Positions 52,876 through 60,984 of a stretch of DNA of 64,000 bases are shown here, in pieces. Origin of the DNA: Actinotalea sp. Marseille-Q4924 (GTDB lineage: Bacteria; Actinomycetota; Actinomycetes; Actinomycetales; Cellulomonadaceae); contig NZ_CAKAKB010000001.1 of NCBI RefSeq assembly GCF_916618755.1, positions 124,001 to 188,000 on the forward strand, in the 5' to 3' direction. The position numbers were made by a program, and so were the translations under genes. The first letter of the stretch is position 1, and every line of letters starts with the position of its first letter. The notes beneath the pieces were generated by a model. The model was not told the DNA's origin, ran no database searches, and worked only from the letters and a program-made list of their open reading frames with translations.

Positions 52876-54348
52876 TCAGCCCCAGACCAGGCCCTTCGCG
52901 GGGTCCTGGAGGACCGCGGCGACGTCCGCGAGCAGGCGGGACCCGAGCCCGCCGTCGACCAGCCGGTGGTCGAAGGACAGCGCCAGCTGCGTGACGTGCC
53001 GCTTCTTGATCTTCCCCTTGTGGACCCATGGCTGCTCGCGGATGGCGCCCACCGCGAGGATCGCGGACTCGCCGGGGTTGAGGATCGGGGTCCCGGTGTC
53101 GATGCCGAAGACGCCGACGTTCGTGATGGTGATGGTTCCGTCGGACATGTCGGTCGGCGTGGTCCGCCCGGCCCGGGCGGTGGCGGTGAGCTCGGCGAGC
53201 GCGACGGCCAGGTCGTGCAGGCTGAGGCGGTGCGCGTCCTTGATGTTGGGGACGACCAGCCCGCGCGGGGTCTGCGCCGCGATGCCGAGGTTGACGTAGT
53301 GCTTGTAGACGATCTCCTGCGTCTCGTCGACCCAGCTGGCGTTGACCTCCGGGTGGCGTCGCACCGCGATGAGCAGCGCCTTGGCGGCGACGAGCAGCGG
53401 CGTCACCCGCACGTCCGCGAACTCGCGGTCCTCGCGCAGCTGGGCGACGAGCCGCATCGTGCGCGTCACGTCGACCGTGTGGAACACGGACACGTGGGGG
53501 GCGGTGAACGCGCTCGACACCATCGCCTCGGCGGTCCGCCGGCGCACGGACCGGACGGGGACGCGGGTGCTGCGCCCGTCGGGGGAGACGGTGCCGGACG
53601 CGAGCCACGGCTCGTCCGTCGGGTAGTCCGTGAGCTCCCGGCCCTTGTTCGCCTCCGCCCGCGAGAGGACGTCCTCGCGCGTCACGATCCCGCCCGGACC
53701 CGACGCCGGGACCGTCGAGAGGTCCACGCCGAGGTCCTTCGCCAGGCGCCGCACGGGGGGCTTGGCGAGCACCCGCGCCGACGACGACGCCGCAGCGGCT
53801 CGGCCCGCACCGGCGGCGGGGGCCGAGCCGGCAGGGCTGGGCGTGCCGGTCGGGCCGGTCGTACCGGTCGAGTCCGCGGCGGCGGGGTCCGTCCCGCGCC
53901 GGCGGCGCAGGGTCCCGTGGCTCGCGACGCCGTACCCGACGAGGACCGCTCCGCTGCCCTCGGTCTCCGCCCCGCCGTCCGCGGTCGTGGACCCGCCGAC
54001 CGGGCCGCCGTCGACCTGTGCCGTCGCGGTGGTCGTCGCAGCGTCCGGGGCCGTCGTGCCCACCGCCGCGGCCGGCGCGGCGTCGTCGGCCGGGGCGCCG
54101 TCGGCGTCGGTGTCCACGGTGATGATGGGCGTGCCGACGTCGACGGTCGTGCCGGGCTGCACGAGGATCTCGGTGACCAGGCCCTCGAAAGGGCTGGGCA
54201 GCTCGACGAGCGACTTGGCCGTCTCGATCTCGACGAGGGGCTGGTTCACCTCGACGCGGTCACCGACGGCGACGTGCCACAGGACGACCTCCGCCTCGGT
54301 GAGGCCCTCCCCGGCGTCGGGGAGGCGGAACTGCTCGAACCTCGGCAC
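52876..54348 (-). CDS. Branched-chain 2-oxo acid dehydrogenase E2 (dihydrolipoyl acyltransferase)
   Basis: 490 aa. The lipoyl domain has the modified Lys in IETAKSLVELP (residue ~45). An Ala/Thr/Gly-rich hinge of ~100 residues follows, then the E3-binding domain (AKPPVRRLAKDLGVDLSTVP) and the catalytic domain with TAPHVSVFHTVDVT and the active-site SFDHRLVDGG. It transfers acyl groups from E1 to CoA. The GTG at 54348 has GGAG upstream. It is the last gene of the E1alpha-E1beta-E2 operon; no E3 is here. Confidence 0.93.
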   Translation of the reverse strand: MPRFEQFRLPDAGEGLTEAEVVLWHVAVGDRVEVNQPLVEIETAKSLVELPSPFEGLVTEILVQPGTTVDVGTPIITVDTDADGAPADDAAPAAAVGTTAPDAATTTATAQVDGGPVGGSTTADGGAETEGSGAVLVGYGVASHGTLRRRRGTDPAAADSTGTTGPTGTPSPAGSAPAAGAGRAAAASSSARVLAKPPVRRLAKDLGVDLSTVPASGPGGIVTREDVLSRAEANKGRELTDYPTDEPWLASGTVSPDGRSTRVPVRSVRRRTAEAMVSSAFTAPHVSVFHTVDVTRTMRLVAQLREDREFADVRVTPLLVAAKALLIAVRRHPEVNASWVDETQEIVYKHYVNLGIAAQTPRGLVVPNIKDAHRLSLHDLAVALAELTATARAGRTTPTDMSDGTITITNVGVFGIDTGTPILNPGESAILAVGAIREQPWVHKGKIKKRHVTQLALSFDHRLVDGGLGSRLLADVAAVLQDPAKGLVWG

Positions 54349-54439
54349 GCGGCTGGCTCCTCGGTCGGGCCCGGATGGCCGGGCGCTGGTGCGGGTAGGT
54401 CGGGGGCCGGGCGTCGCGCGAGCCCGGCGCCGGCAGGGC

Positions 54440-55423
54440 TCAGTGGGCGAGCGACCGCTCGACGGCCTCGAGCACGCGCTCGACGCTCGGCAGGTAGTCG
54501 TGCTCGAGCCGGGAGACCGGGTACGGGGTGTGGAAGCCGCCGACGCGCAGCACGGGCGCCTCGAGGTGGTAGAAGCACTCCTCGCTGATCCGCGCGGCGA
54601 CCTCGCCGCCCGTGCCGTAGAGGGTCGGCGCCTCGTGCACGACGACGCAGCGGCCGGTGCGCCGCACGGACTCGGCCACGGTGGCCGTGTCCAGGGGCGA
54701 GATGGTGCGCAGGTCGACGACCTCGACACTTCGGCCGTCCTGCGCGGCGGCGTCCGCGGCACGCAGCGCCGTCGTCACGGACGGGCCGTGCGCGACGAGG
54801 GTGACGTCGGTGCCCTGCCGCACCACGCGGGCGCGGTCCAGGCCCGAGCCCGTGGTGCGGCCGAGGTCGACGTCGGCCTTGTCCCAGTAGCGCGCCTTCG
54901 GCTCGAGGAAGATCACAGGGTCCGGCGAGGCGATGGCCTCCTGGATCATCGTGAACGCGTCCCCGGGCGTCGCCGGGGACACGACCCGCAGCCCGGCGGT
55001 GTGGGCGAAGAGGACCTCGGGGGACTCGGAGTGGTGCTCGACCGCGCCGATGCCGCCGCCGTAGGGGATCCGGATGACGACGGGCAGGGACAGCTGCCCG
55101 CGCGACCGGTAGTGCATCTTCGCCAGCATCGTCGTGATCTGGTCGAACGCGGGGAAGACGAACCCGTCGAACTGGATCTCGCACACGGGGCGGTAGCCGC
55201 GCAGCGCCAGCCCGATCGCCGTGCCGACGATCCCGGACTCCGCGAGCGGGGTGTCGACGACGCGGTCGGGGCCGAAGTCCTTCTGCAGCCCGTCCGTCAC
55301 GCGGAAGACGCCGCCCAGCGTGCCGATGTCCTCGCCCATGAGCAGCACGCTCGGGTCGTCCTCGAGGGCCCGGCGCATGCCGAGGTTGAGGGCCTTGCCC
55401 AGGGTCACGCGCTCCGTGCTCAT
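54440..55423 (-). CDS. Branched-chain 2-oxo acid dehydrogenase E1 beta
   Basis: 327 aa transketolase-like subunit. LGKALNLGMRRALEDDPSVL, GEDIGTLGGVFRVTDGLQ, FGPDRVVDTPLAESGIVG and EGxxVVSPATPGDA-type segments are typical of BkdB/PdhB. It forms the TPP-dependent E1 tetramer with the alpha subunit. The ATG overlaps the alpha stop by four bases. Confidence 0.93.
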   Translation of the reverse strand: MSTERVTLGKALNLGMRRALEDDPSVLLMGEDIGTLGGVFRVTDGLQKDFGPDRVVDTPLAESGIVGTAIGLALRGYRPVCEIQFDGFVFPAFDQITTMLAKMHYRSRGQLSLPVVIRIPYGGGIGAVEHHSESPEVLFAHTAGLRVVSPATPGDAFTMIQEAIASPDPVIFLEPKARYWDKADVDLGRTTGSGLDRARVVRQGTDVTLVAHGPSVTTALRAADAAAQDGRSVEVVDLRTISPLDTATVAESVRRTGRCVVVHEAPTLYGTGGEVAARISEECFYHLEAPVLRVGGFHTPYPVSRLEHDYLPSVERVLEAVERSLAH

Positions 55424-56553
55424 CGGGCACCTCCCGTGGTCGCGTCGTCGAACGCGGACTCGTACTCGGTGAACCAGGCGCGCTCGGTGTCGACGACGGT
55501 GTTCCGGCTCCCGTAGACGTGGTCGAACATCGTGTCCTTCGCCGGCGGTCGCATGGCGTGGACCGTGGCCCGGACGTGGCGGCCGAGCGCGTCGGCGTCG
55601 GCGTTGACCGACTCGAGGAACGCCTCCGGCAGCTCGCCGCGGGACGCGAGGTGCGTGCGCAGGCGGTCGATCGGGTCCTTCGCGCGCCACTCCTCCTCCT
55701 CGGCGGACGAGCGGTAGCGCGTCGGGTCGTCGGAGGTCGTGTGGGCGCCCATCCGGTACGTGTACGCCTCGACGAAGGTGGGTCCCCCGCCGGAGCGCGC
55801 GCGCTCCAGGGCCTCGAGGGTCACCGCGTGGACGGCCAGCACGTCGTTGCCGTCGACGCGCACGCTCGGCACGCCGAACCCTCGGCCGCGCTCGACGAGC
55901 GGCACGCGCGTCTGGCGGTCGGTCGGCTCGGAGATCGCCCACTGGTTGTTCTGGCAGAAGAGCACCACAGGCGCGTTGTTGACGGCCGCGAACACGAGCG
56001 CCTCGTTGGTGTCGCCCTGGGAGGTCGCGCCGTCCCCGAAGTAGGCGACGACGGCGGTGTCGCGCGCGGGGTCGCCGGTGCCGACGAGGCCGTCGCGCTG
56101 CACCCCCATCGCGTACCCGGTCGCGTGCAGCGTGTGCGAGCCGATGACCAGCGTGTAGAGGTGGAAGTTGTGGACGCGGGGGTCCCAGCCGCCGTGGTCG
56201 ATGCCGCGGAACTGCTTGAGGACGTCGGTGAGGTCCAGCCCTCGCGTGTGGGCGACGCCGTGCTCGCGGTAGGAGGGGAAGACGTAGTCCTGCGGCGCGA
56301 GGGCACGGCCGGAGCCGACCTGCGCCGCCTCCTGGCCGAGCAGCGGCGCGTACAGCCCGAGCTCGCCCTGGCGCTGGAGCGCGGTGGCCTCGGTGTCGAA
56401 GCGCCGGACGAGCACCATGTCGCGGTACAGACCGCGCAGCGCGTCGGCGTCGAGGTGGGCGACGCGCGGGGAGTAGGCGGGGTGCTCCACGCGCTCCCCG
56501 GCGGGCGTCAGCAGCTGGACGAGCTCGGGCTGGGGGAGGTCGGTCGGCGTCAC
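55420..56553 (-). CDS. Branched-chain 2-oxo acid dehydrogenase E1 alpha
   Basis: 377 aa. The TPP-binding motif is GDGATSQGDTNEALVFAAVN...NN, with the phosphorylation-loop-like TYRMGAHTTSDDPTRYRS. YVFPSYREHGVAHTRGLDL matches BkdA-type alpha subunits rather than AceE. It decarboxylates 2-oxo acids derived from Val, Leu and Ile (precursors of branched fatty acids). The GTG at 56553 is preceded by GAGAGGA. First gene of the operon. Confidence 0.93.
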   Translation of the reverse strand: MTPTDLPQPELVQLLTPAGERVEHPAYSPRVAHLDADALRGLYRDMVLVRRFDTEATALQRQGELGLYAPLLGQEAAQVGSGRALAPQDYVFPSYREHGVAHTRGLDLTDVLKQFRGIDHGGWDPRVHNFHLYTLVIGSHTLHATGYAMGVQRDGLVGTGDPARDTAVVAYFGDGATSQGDTNEALVFAAVNNAPVVLFCQNNQWAISEPTDRQTRVPLVERGRGFGVPSVRVDGNDVLAVHAVTLEALERARSGGGPTFVEAYTYRMGAHTTSDDPTRYRSSAEEEEWRAKDPIDRLRTHLASRGELPEAFLESVNADADALGRHVRATVHAMRPPAKDTMFDHVYGSRNTVVDTERAWFTEYESAFDDATTGGAR

Positions 56554-56603
56554 GCAGGGGGTCCTCTCGGGCGGCGGCCAGGCCTGGTTACGCCAGCGTA
56601 GGC

Positions 56604-56617
56604 TACGGCTCCGTAGG
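56604..56617. promoter_or_regulatory. Palindromic operator candidate upstream of the E1-E2 operon
   Basis: CTACGG-CT-CCGTAG, arms of six, about 50 bases before the E1 alpha start in the only gap upstream of the operon. The shape suits a TetR-family repressor. Confidence 0.45.
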
Positions 56618-56708
56618 TTCGCGTGGCGAGGACGAACAAGACTCTCCCCGCAGCACTTGTGGGCACCCTCCAACGGGCGCCCCGCACGCGCGCCGGCCGA
56701 GGAGCGCC

Positions 56709-57794
56709 TCAGCGCCAGCCGGCAGCGACCGCGAGCAGCCTGTCGTTCGCCGCCGGTGTCCCGATGCTCACGCGCAGGCCCTCCCCGGCGAAGGGCCGCA
56801 GCAGCAGTCCCTGCGCGGCGGCGTCCACGGCCAGGTCGGCGGTGCGGTCCGCGGTCGCGAGCCAGACGAAGTTCCCCTGCGCGTCGGGGACCGCCCAGCC
56901 CTGGTCCAATAGGGCCGCGCGGACACGGTCGCGCTCGACGACGATCGCGTCGACCCGCTCGAGGAGCTCCGCCTCGGCCGCCGGCTCCAGGCTGGCCAGC
57001 GCCGCGACCTGGGCGAGGTGGTTGACGCCGAACGGCGTCGCGGCGGTCCGGATCCCCCGCGCCACGTCCGGCCGCGCGACCGCGTACCCCACGCGCAGCG
57101 CCGCCAGGCCGTAGGCCTTGGAGAACGTGCGGAGGACGACGACGTTCGGGTGCGCCTCGAGCGCCGCGCGGCTGTCGAGCGGGTCGGCGAGGCGGACGAA
57201 CTCGACGTACGCCTCGTCCAGGACGACGACGACGTGCGCCGGCACCGAGGCGAGGAGCTCCATGACCTCCGTGTGGCCGAGGGCCGGCCCGGTCGGGTTG
57301 TTGGGTGAGCACAGCAGCACCACGCGGGTCCGGTCCGTGATGGCGGCCGCGATGGCGGTCAGGTCGTGGCGGCCCTCGGCATCGACCGGGACCGGCACGC
57401 TGACCGCTCCCTGCAGCTGGACGAGGATCGGGTAGGCCTCGAACGACCGCCAGGCGTGGACCACCTCGTCCCCTGCGTCGCAGAACGCCTGGAGGACGTG
57501 GCCGAGCACGGCGACGGACCCGGTGCCGGCCACGACCGCCGACGGCTCGACGCCGTGCCGTGCCGCCAGGGCCTCCCCGAGCGCGGTCGCGAACATGTCG
57601 GGGTAGCGGTGCATCTCCCCGGCCGCGCGCTCGACCGCCGCCCGCACGGACGGCAGCGGCGGGTACGGGTTCTCGTTCGACGACAGCTTGTGCGCGTCCG
57701 GGTCCACCGTCCTGGCGCCGGGGACGTAGGCGGGGATCCGGTCGACGACGGCGCGGAAGCGGACGGTCGCGGGGGAGGGAGCAGCGCTGGTCAC
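56709..57794 (-). CDS. HisC-type aminotransferase (histidinol-phosphate / aromatic)
   Basis: 361 aa, fold type I PLP enzyme. Motifs: KLSSNENPYPPLPSV, LLCSPNNPTGPALG, VVLDEAYVEFV, and the PLP Lys in TFSKAYGLAALRVGY. Length and pattern fit HisC or the actinobacterial aromatic aminotransferase Pat; the absence of other his genes nearby favours the latter. The GTG at 57794 follows a minus-strand CATCCT by six bases (leaderless). Confidence 0.88.
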   Translation of the reverse strand: MTSAAPSPATVRFRAVVDRIPAYVPGARTVDPDAHKLSSNENPYPPLPSVRAAVERAAGEMHRYPDMFATALGEALAARHGVEPSAVVAGTGSVAVLGHVLQAFCDAGDEVVHAWRSFEAYPILVQLQGAVSVPVPVDAEGRHDLTAIAAAITDRTRVVLLCSPNNPTGPALGHTEVMELLASVPAHVVVVLDEAYVEFVRLADPLDSRAALEAHPNVVVLRTFSKAYGLAALRVGYAVARPDVARGIRTAATPFGVNHLAQVAALASLEPAAEAELLERVDAIVVERDRVRAALLDQGWAVPDAQGNFVWLATADRTADLAVDAAAQGLLLRPFAGEGLRVSIGTPAANDRLLAVAAGWR

Positions 57795-57847
57795 CGGCTC
57801 AGGATGCCACTGCGCATCCGGTGCCCGCCCGACGGTGATCGTGGAAG

Positions 57848-57859
57848 CATGACGTCATG
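57848..57859. promoter_or_regulatory. 12-bp palindrome containing a start codon
   Basis: CATGACGTCATG, perfect, spans the ATG (57857) of the PF04020 gene in the divergent gap with the aminotransferase gene. It may be an operator. Confidence 0.35.
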
Positions 57860-58246
57860 AGCTTCCTCGTGCGGGTCGTCATCAACGCGGCGGCCATCTG
57901 GCTCGCGACCGTCCTGCTGGACGGCCTGGACGTCGTCGGCGGGGACGACACGACGACCCGGGTGCTCGTGTTCCTCGCCGTCGCGCTGGTCTTCGGCCTC
58001 GTCAACGCGGTCGTCCGCCCCGTCGTGTCCTTCCTGTCCCTCCCGCTCTACATCCTCACGCTCGGGCTGTTCACGTTGGTGGTCAACGCCCTGATGATCC
58101 TGCTCACCGGGTGGCTGTCGGGGCTCACGGACTACGGCCTGCGGGTCGACGGGTTCTGGACGGCCCTGCTCGCCGGACTCATCGTCGCCGTCGTGAGCTT
58201 CCTGCTCAGCCTCGTGGTGCCGGGGGCGCGCAAGCGCAAGGGCTGA
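57857..58246 (+). CDS. PF04020 (phage_holin_4_2-type) four-helix membrane protein
   Basis: 129 aa with four membrane helices. The conserved LVNAVVRPVVSFLSLPLYIL and LGLFTLVVNALMILLTGWL identify the family. Despite the 'holin' name it is a chromosomal housekeeping family of unknown function; no phage genes are near. Its 3' end overlaps the convergent lipase-like gene by 41 bases. Confidence 0.9.
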   Translation: MSFLVRVVINAAAIWLATVLLDGLDVVGGDDTTTRVLVFLAVALVFGLVNAVVRPVVSFLSLPLYILTLGLFTLVVNALMILLTGWLSGLTDYGLRVDGFWTALLAGLIVAVVSFLLSLVVPGARKRKG

Positions 58247-59960
58247 GAGCCGCGGCCGGTGCGATGCCGGCCGGAGCCGCGCCCGACGGGACCGCCGGCG
58301 CGACGCCTGCACCCGGGGCGGGGACGCGCGCAGCGGCGTACCAGGTCGTCGTGACCGTCGTCGTGCCGGCGAGGAGCTCCTCGATCGGCGCGCTGCCGGC
58401 TCTCCACCGCGGGTCGTCGACAACCTCGAGCCCCGCTGCGACGGCCGCGTACGTGCCGACGTCGTGCGAGCCGAGGGGTGTGAGCGCCGCGGCGCGCACC
58501 GCCGCGTCCGGTGCGCGTCCGGCGTCCACGCGGACCGTCGTGCGGTGGGGGCCGTCGGGGTTCGGTGTCGCGTCGAGAGCGGGGACGAGGTCGGTCGCGA
58601 TCTCGACGTGAGCGCCGACGACGTCCGGCGGCAGCGCGATGTGCCCCACGGGTGACCCGACCGTGACGACCGCCTTGACGTCGAAGCGCTCCTGCAGGGC
58701 GGGATCTGCGGCCATGGACGCAGCGGCGATGCCGCCCTGCGAGTGCCCGGCGAGGACGACCGGCTCACCCGGGGGGATCCCGGCGAGCTCCATGGCCCGC
58801 ACGGCCGCGGCCGTCACGTCGTCGGCGGCCCGCTCCATCAGGGCGAGGTTGGAGGTGAGGTCGAAGGGGTTCGGCCGCTGGAGCGGTCCCCACTCCTGGG
58901 TGCCGGGCAGCGTGACCACCCAGGTCCGCGTGCCGTCCGGGCGCCGGAGCTCCTTGACCTCGACCGTTCCGGCGTCCGCCGCGCCCGGTCCGCCCGGTCG
59001 CCGGGGGTAGGTGCGCCCGATCCCGCCCACGAGGTCCGCGACGCCCCGGGGAGCGGCCTGCGACGCGGCCGGCGGGCGATCGAGGCTGCGCGCCACCACG
59101 AGCCGGCTGGGCGTGACTCCTGCGAGGTGGCGGATCCTCCGGAGCCAGAGACCGAGCTCCGCTGCCGTGGAGACCGCGATCGACGCCCGCCCGGCTCCGC
59201 CCGGGGCCCGGACGGCAGGGCCCCGGCCCGGCAGCGCACCCCGCACGAACCCGCCGACGAAGGGCAGGAGGGACTCCAGGACGCGGGCGTCGCGGGGGTC
59301 CACGTCCGGTGCCGGGCCGTCGCCGACCACCAGCCAACCCAGGAGCCCGGCCGGCCCCTCCACCTCACCGGTCCACGAGCTGAGGGCGTTGAGCAGGAGG
59401 CCGGACGGGCCGGGGGTGCGACGCAGCAGCCGGAGCATGACCACCCGCTGCGCGACTGCCACGGTGCCGACGGCGGCGGCGCCGGTCGCGAGGAGCCACC
59501 CTGCCGGGCCGGCGCTGCCCACCGCGAAGCCGCCTGCGACCTGGGCCGCACGGACGAGCCGCTCGGCGGCGCCGTCCGCGGTCACGTAGCCGCGCACGGC
59601 GGTCCGCACGTCGGCGGCGGTCCGGCCGACGTCGTGGGCGCACCCCGGCAGGCCCGACGCCGGTGTGATCAGCCGCCCGCAGGCCGAGGCCGCGCGGGGT
59701 GCCGTCCCCGGCGACCGCTCCCACGTCGCCTCGATCATGGCCGCGAGGCGGGATGCCGCCGCCGTCGCACGGCGCAGGGCCTCGGCGGCGTCGTCGAGGG
59801 CGACGGCCGCTGCGACGAGCTCGGCCAGCTCGGCCATCTCCCCGCGCGGTCCGCCCTGGACGGACACGGCGTGGTCCCAGGTCCGTGGCGCCGCGTCCGG
59901 GAGCTGCGGCGGGCCCGGTGCGGCGAGGGCGGGCGCTGCGAAGGCAGGTGCGGCAGTCAT
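58206..59960 (-). CDS. Alpha/beta-hydrolase (lipase-like) with helical WXG-like N-terminus
   Basis: 584 aa. Residues ~35-120 are Ala-rich helices ending in MIEATWERSPG, reminiscent of ESX/WXG effectors. A hydrophobic stretch follows near 135-165. The C-terminal half is an alpha/beta hydrolase with the nucleophile elbow LAGHSQGGIAAASMA, a strand VKAVVTVGSPVGHIALPPD, and a possible catalytic His in LTPLGSHDVGTYA. No signal peptide. It starts in a four-base overlap (ATGA) with the small helical gene upstream. Substrate unknown. Confidence 0.72.
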   Translation of the reverse strand: MTAAPAFAAPALAAPGPPQLPDAAPRTWDHAVSVQGGPRGEMAELAELVAAAVALDDAAEALRRATAAASRLAAMIEATWERSPGTAPRAASACGRLITPASGLPGCAHDVGRTAADVRTAVRGYVTADGAAERLVRAAQVAGGFAVGSAGPAGWLLATGAAAVGTVAVAQRVVMLRLLRRTPGPSGLLLNALSSWTGEVEGPAGLLGWLVVGDGPAPDVDPRDARVLESLLPFVGGFVRGALPGRGPAVRAPGGAGRASIAVSTAAELGLWLRRIRHLAGVTPSRLVVARSLDRPPAASQAAPRGVADLVGGIGRTYPRRPGGPGAADAGTVEVKELRRPDGTRTWVVTLPGTQEWGPLQRPNPFDLTSNLALMERAADDVTAAAVRAMELAGIPPGEPVVLAGHSQGGIAAASMAADPALQERFDVKAVVTVGSPVGHIALPPDVVGAHVEIATDLVPALDATPNPDGPHRTTVRVDAGRAPDAAVRAAALTPLGSHDVGTYAAVAAGLEVVDDPRWRAGSAPIEELLAGTTTVTTTWYAAARVPAPGAGVAPAVPSGAAPAGIAPAAALSPCACAPPAPRG

Positions 59961-60212
59961 GGTGCGCACCGGGGCGTGCCGTCGGCGGCGTCGGCGGCGC
60001 CGGTGTGCTGCAGCACCGCGCGCCGGACGTGGTCCAGCTCCGCGAGCATCCGGTCGAGGCGCATCAGATGCCCGTCGATCTCCTGCCGGTACGCGTCCCC
60101 GGCTCGGGCGACCCACGTCGCGCCGGCCGCCCGTCGCACCGCGTCGCGCCACGACGATCCTCTCCTCCAGCAGCCGCAGCTCGCGTGCGGCTGCGGGCGT
60201 CAGTCCCCCCAT
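59957..60212 (-). pseudogene. ESX-like small helical protein, apparently frameshifted
   Basis: From the ATG at 60212 the protein starts MGGLTPAAARELRLLEERIV and then would run on in the wrong frame. A second frame picks up at about 60150 with WRDAVRRAAGATWVARAGDAYRQEI-type sequence containing a Trp/Tyr helix pair, and ends at 59957 in ATGA overlap with the lipase gene. Joining the two gives a ~85-residue two-helix protein of WXG100-like design. A shift of -2/+1 near the GCGCGACGCGG run (about 60140-60155) would explain it. An internal GTG at 60139 could give a 60-aa product. Confidence 0.45.
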
Positions 60213-60378
60213 GCGACCTCCCCGTCGTGGCGGACGCTAGGAGGCCGGGGGCCGTCAGCACGGGGGGCGACCGCGCGGACTGTGGACGGCTGCGGCCGCC
60301 GACCGTACCGGCCCGCCGTCGGTCGGGCACCCGGCGCGCCCGGGTCGCCGCGCCGGGTGTGCCTGGTCGTCGCCCGAG

Positions 60379-60984
60379 TCAGGGGCGCAGGCGCCGGAAC
60401 CACTCCGACGGCGCCACAGCCAGGGCGGCGACGACGACGGCGACCACCGCGACCAGGCGCAGCGCGCCCGAGGGCGCCGTGCCCGCCACGAGGCGGGCCG
60501 CCAGCACGACGCCGACCAGGCCGAGGACAGCCGCCTGCACCGGTACGACGGGTGCCAGCCACCGGACCACGACGGCCGTCTCGACCCGCGCGGACCATCC
60601 CGTGTGCGCGGCCAAGCCCGTGAGGCGGGCGAGCACGTGCGTGCCGACGAGCAGGACCACGAGGCGGACGAGACCGAGCGCAGCGGAGTCGAGCAGGTCC
60701 GGACCGGACAGGACGAGCAGTCCGAGCAGCGCGAGCACGAGGGGCGCGGTGGGCAGCGTGGGCCGCCAGACCGCCACGACGGCGGCGGCGAGAAGGAGGA
60801 GCTCCACGAGACCCGACCCGGCGAGGCCACCGGCTGCCGCCGTCCCGCCGAGCGCCGCGAGCGCGCGGTCGAGCAGGAGGAGGCCGAGGACGGTGACACC
60901 CGCCGCGACGCGGACCACCCAGCCCGGCACGCTCGGCCGCAGCTCCAGCCGGAGCCGCAGGTCGTCCTCGTCCGCCCGGCTCAC
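60379..60984 (-). CDS. Hypothetical membrane protein of the MoxR/DUF58 operon
   Basis: 201 aa with about five hydrophobic helices (VAAGVTVLGLLLLDRALAAL, VELLLLAAAVVAVWRPTLP, APLVLALLGLLVLSGPDLLD, GLVRLVVLLVGTHVLARLTG, LRLVAVVAVVVAALAVAPSE). No family assigned. The GTG at 60984 overlaps the DUF58 stop by four bases; last gene of the operon. Confidence 0.75.
   Translation of the reverse strand: MSRADEDDLRLRLELRPSVPGWVVRVAAGVTVLGLLLLDRALAALGGTAAAGGLAGSGLVELLLLAAAVVAVWRPTLPTAPLVLALLGLLVLSGPDLLDSAALGLVRLVVLLVGTHVLARLTGLAAHTGWSARVETAVVVRWLAPVVPVQAAVLGLVGVVLAARLVAGTAPSGALRLVAVVAVVVAALAVAPSEWFRRLRP

Noticed and set aside
57857-58246. Prophage holin
   Set aside because: PF04020 members are ordinary chromosomal membrane proteins and no phage structural, integrase or lysis genes lie nearby.
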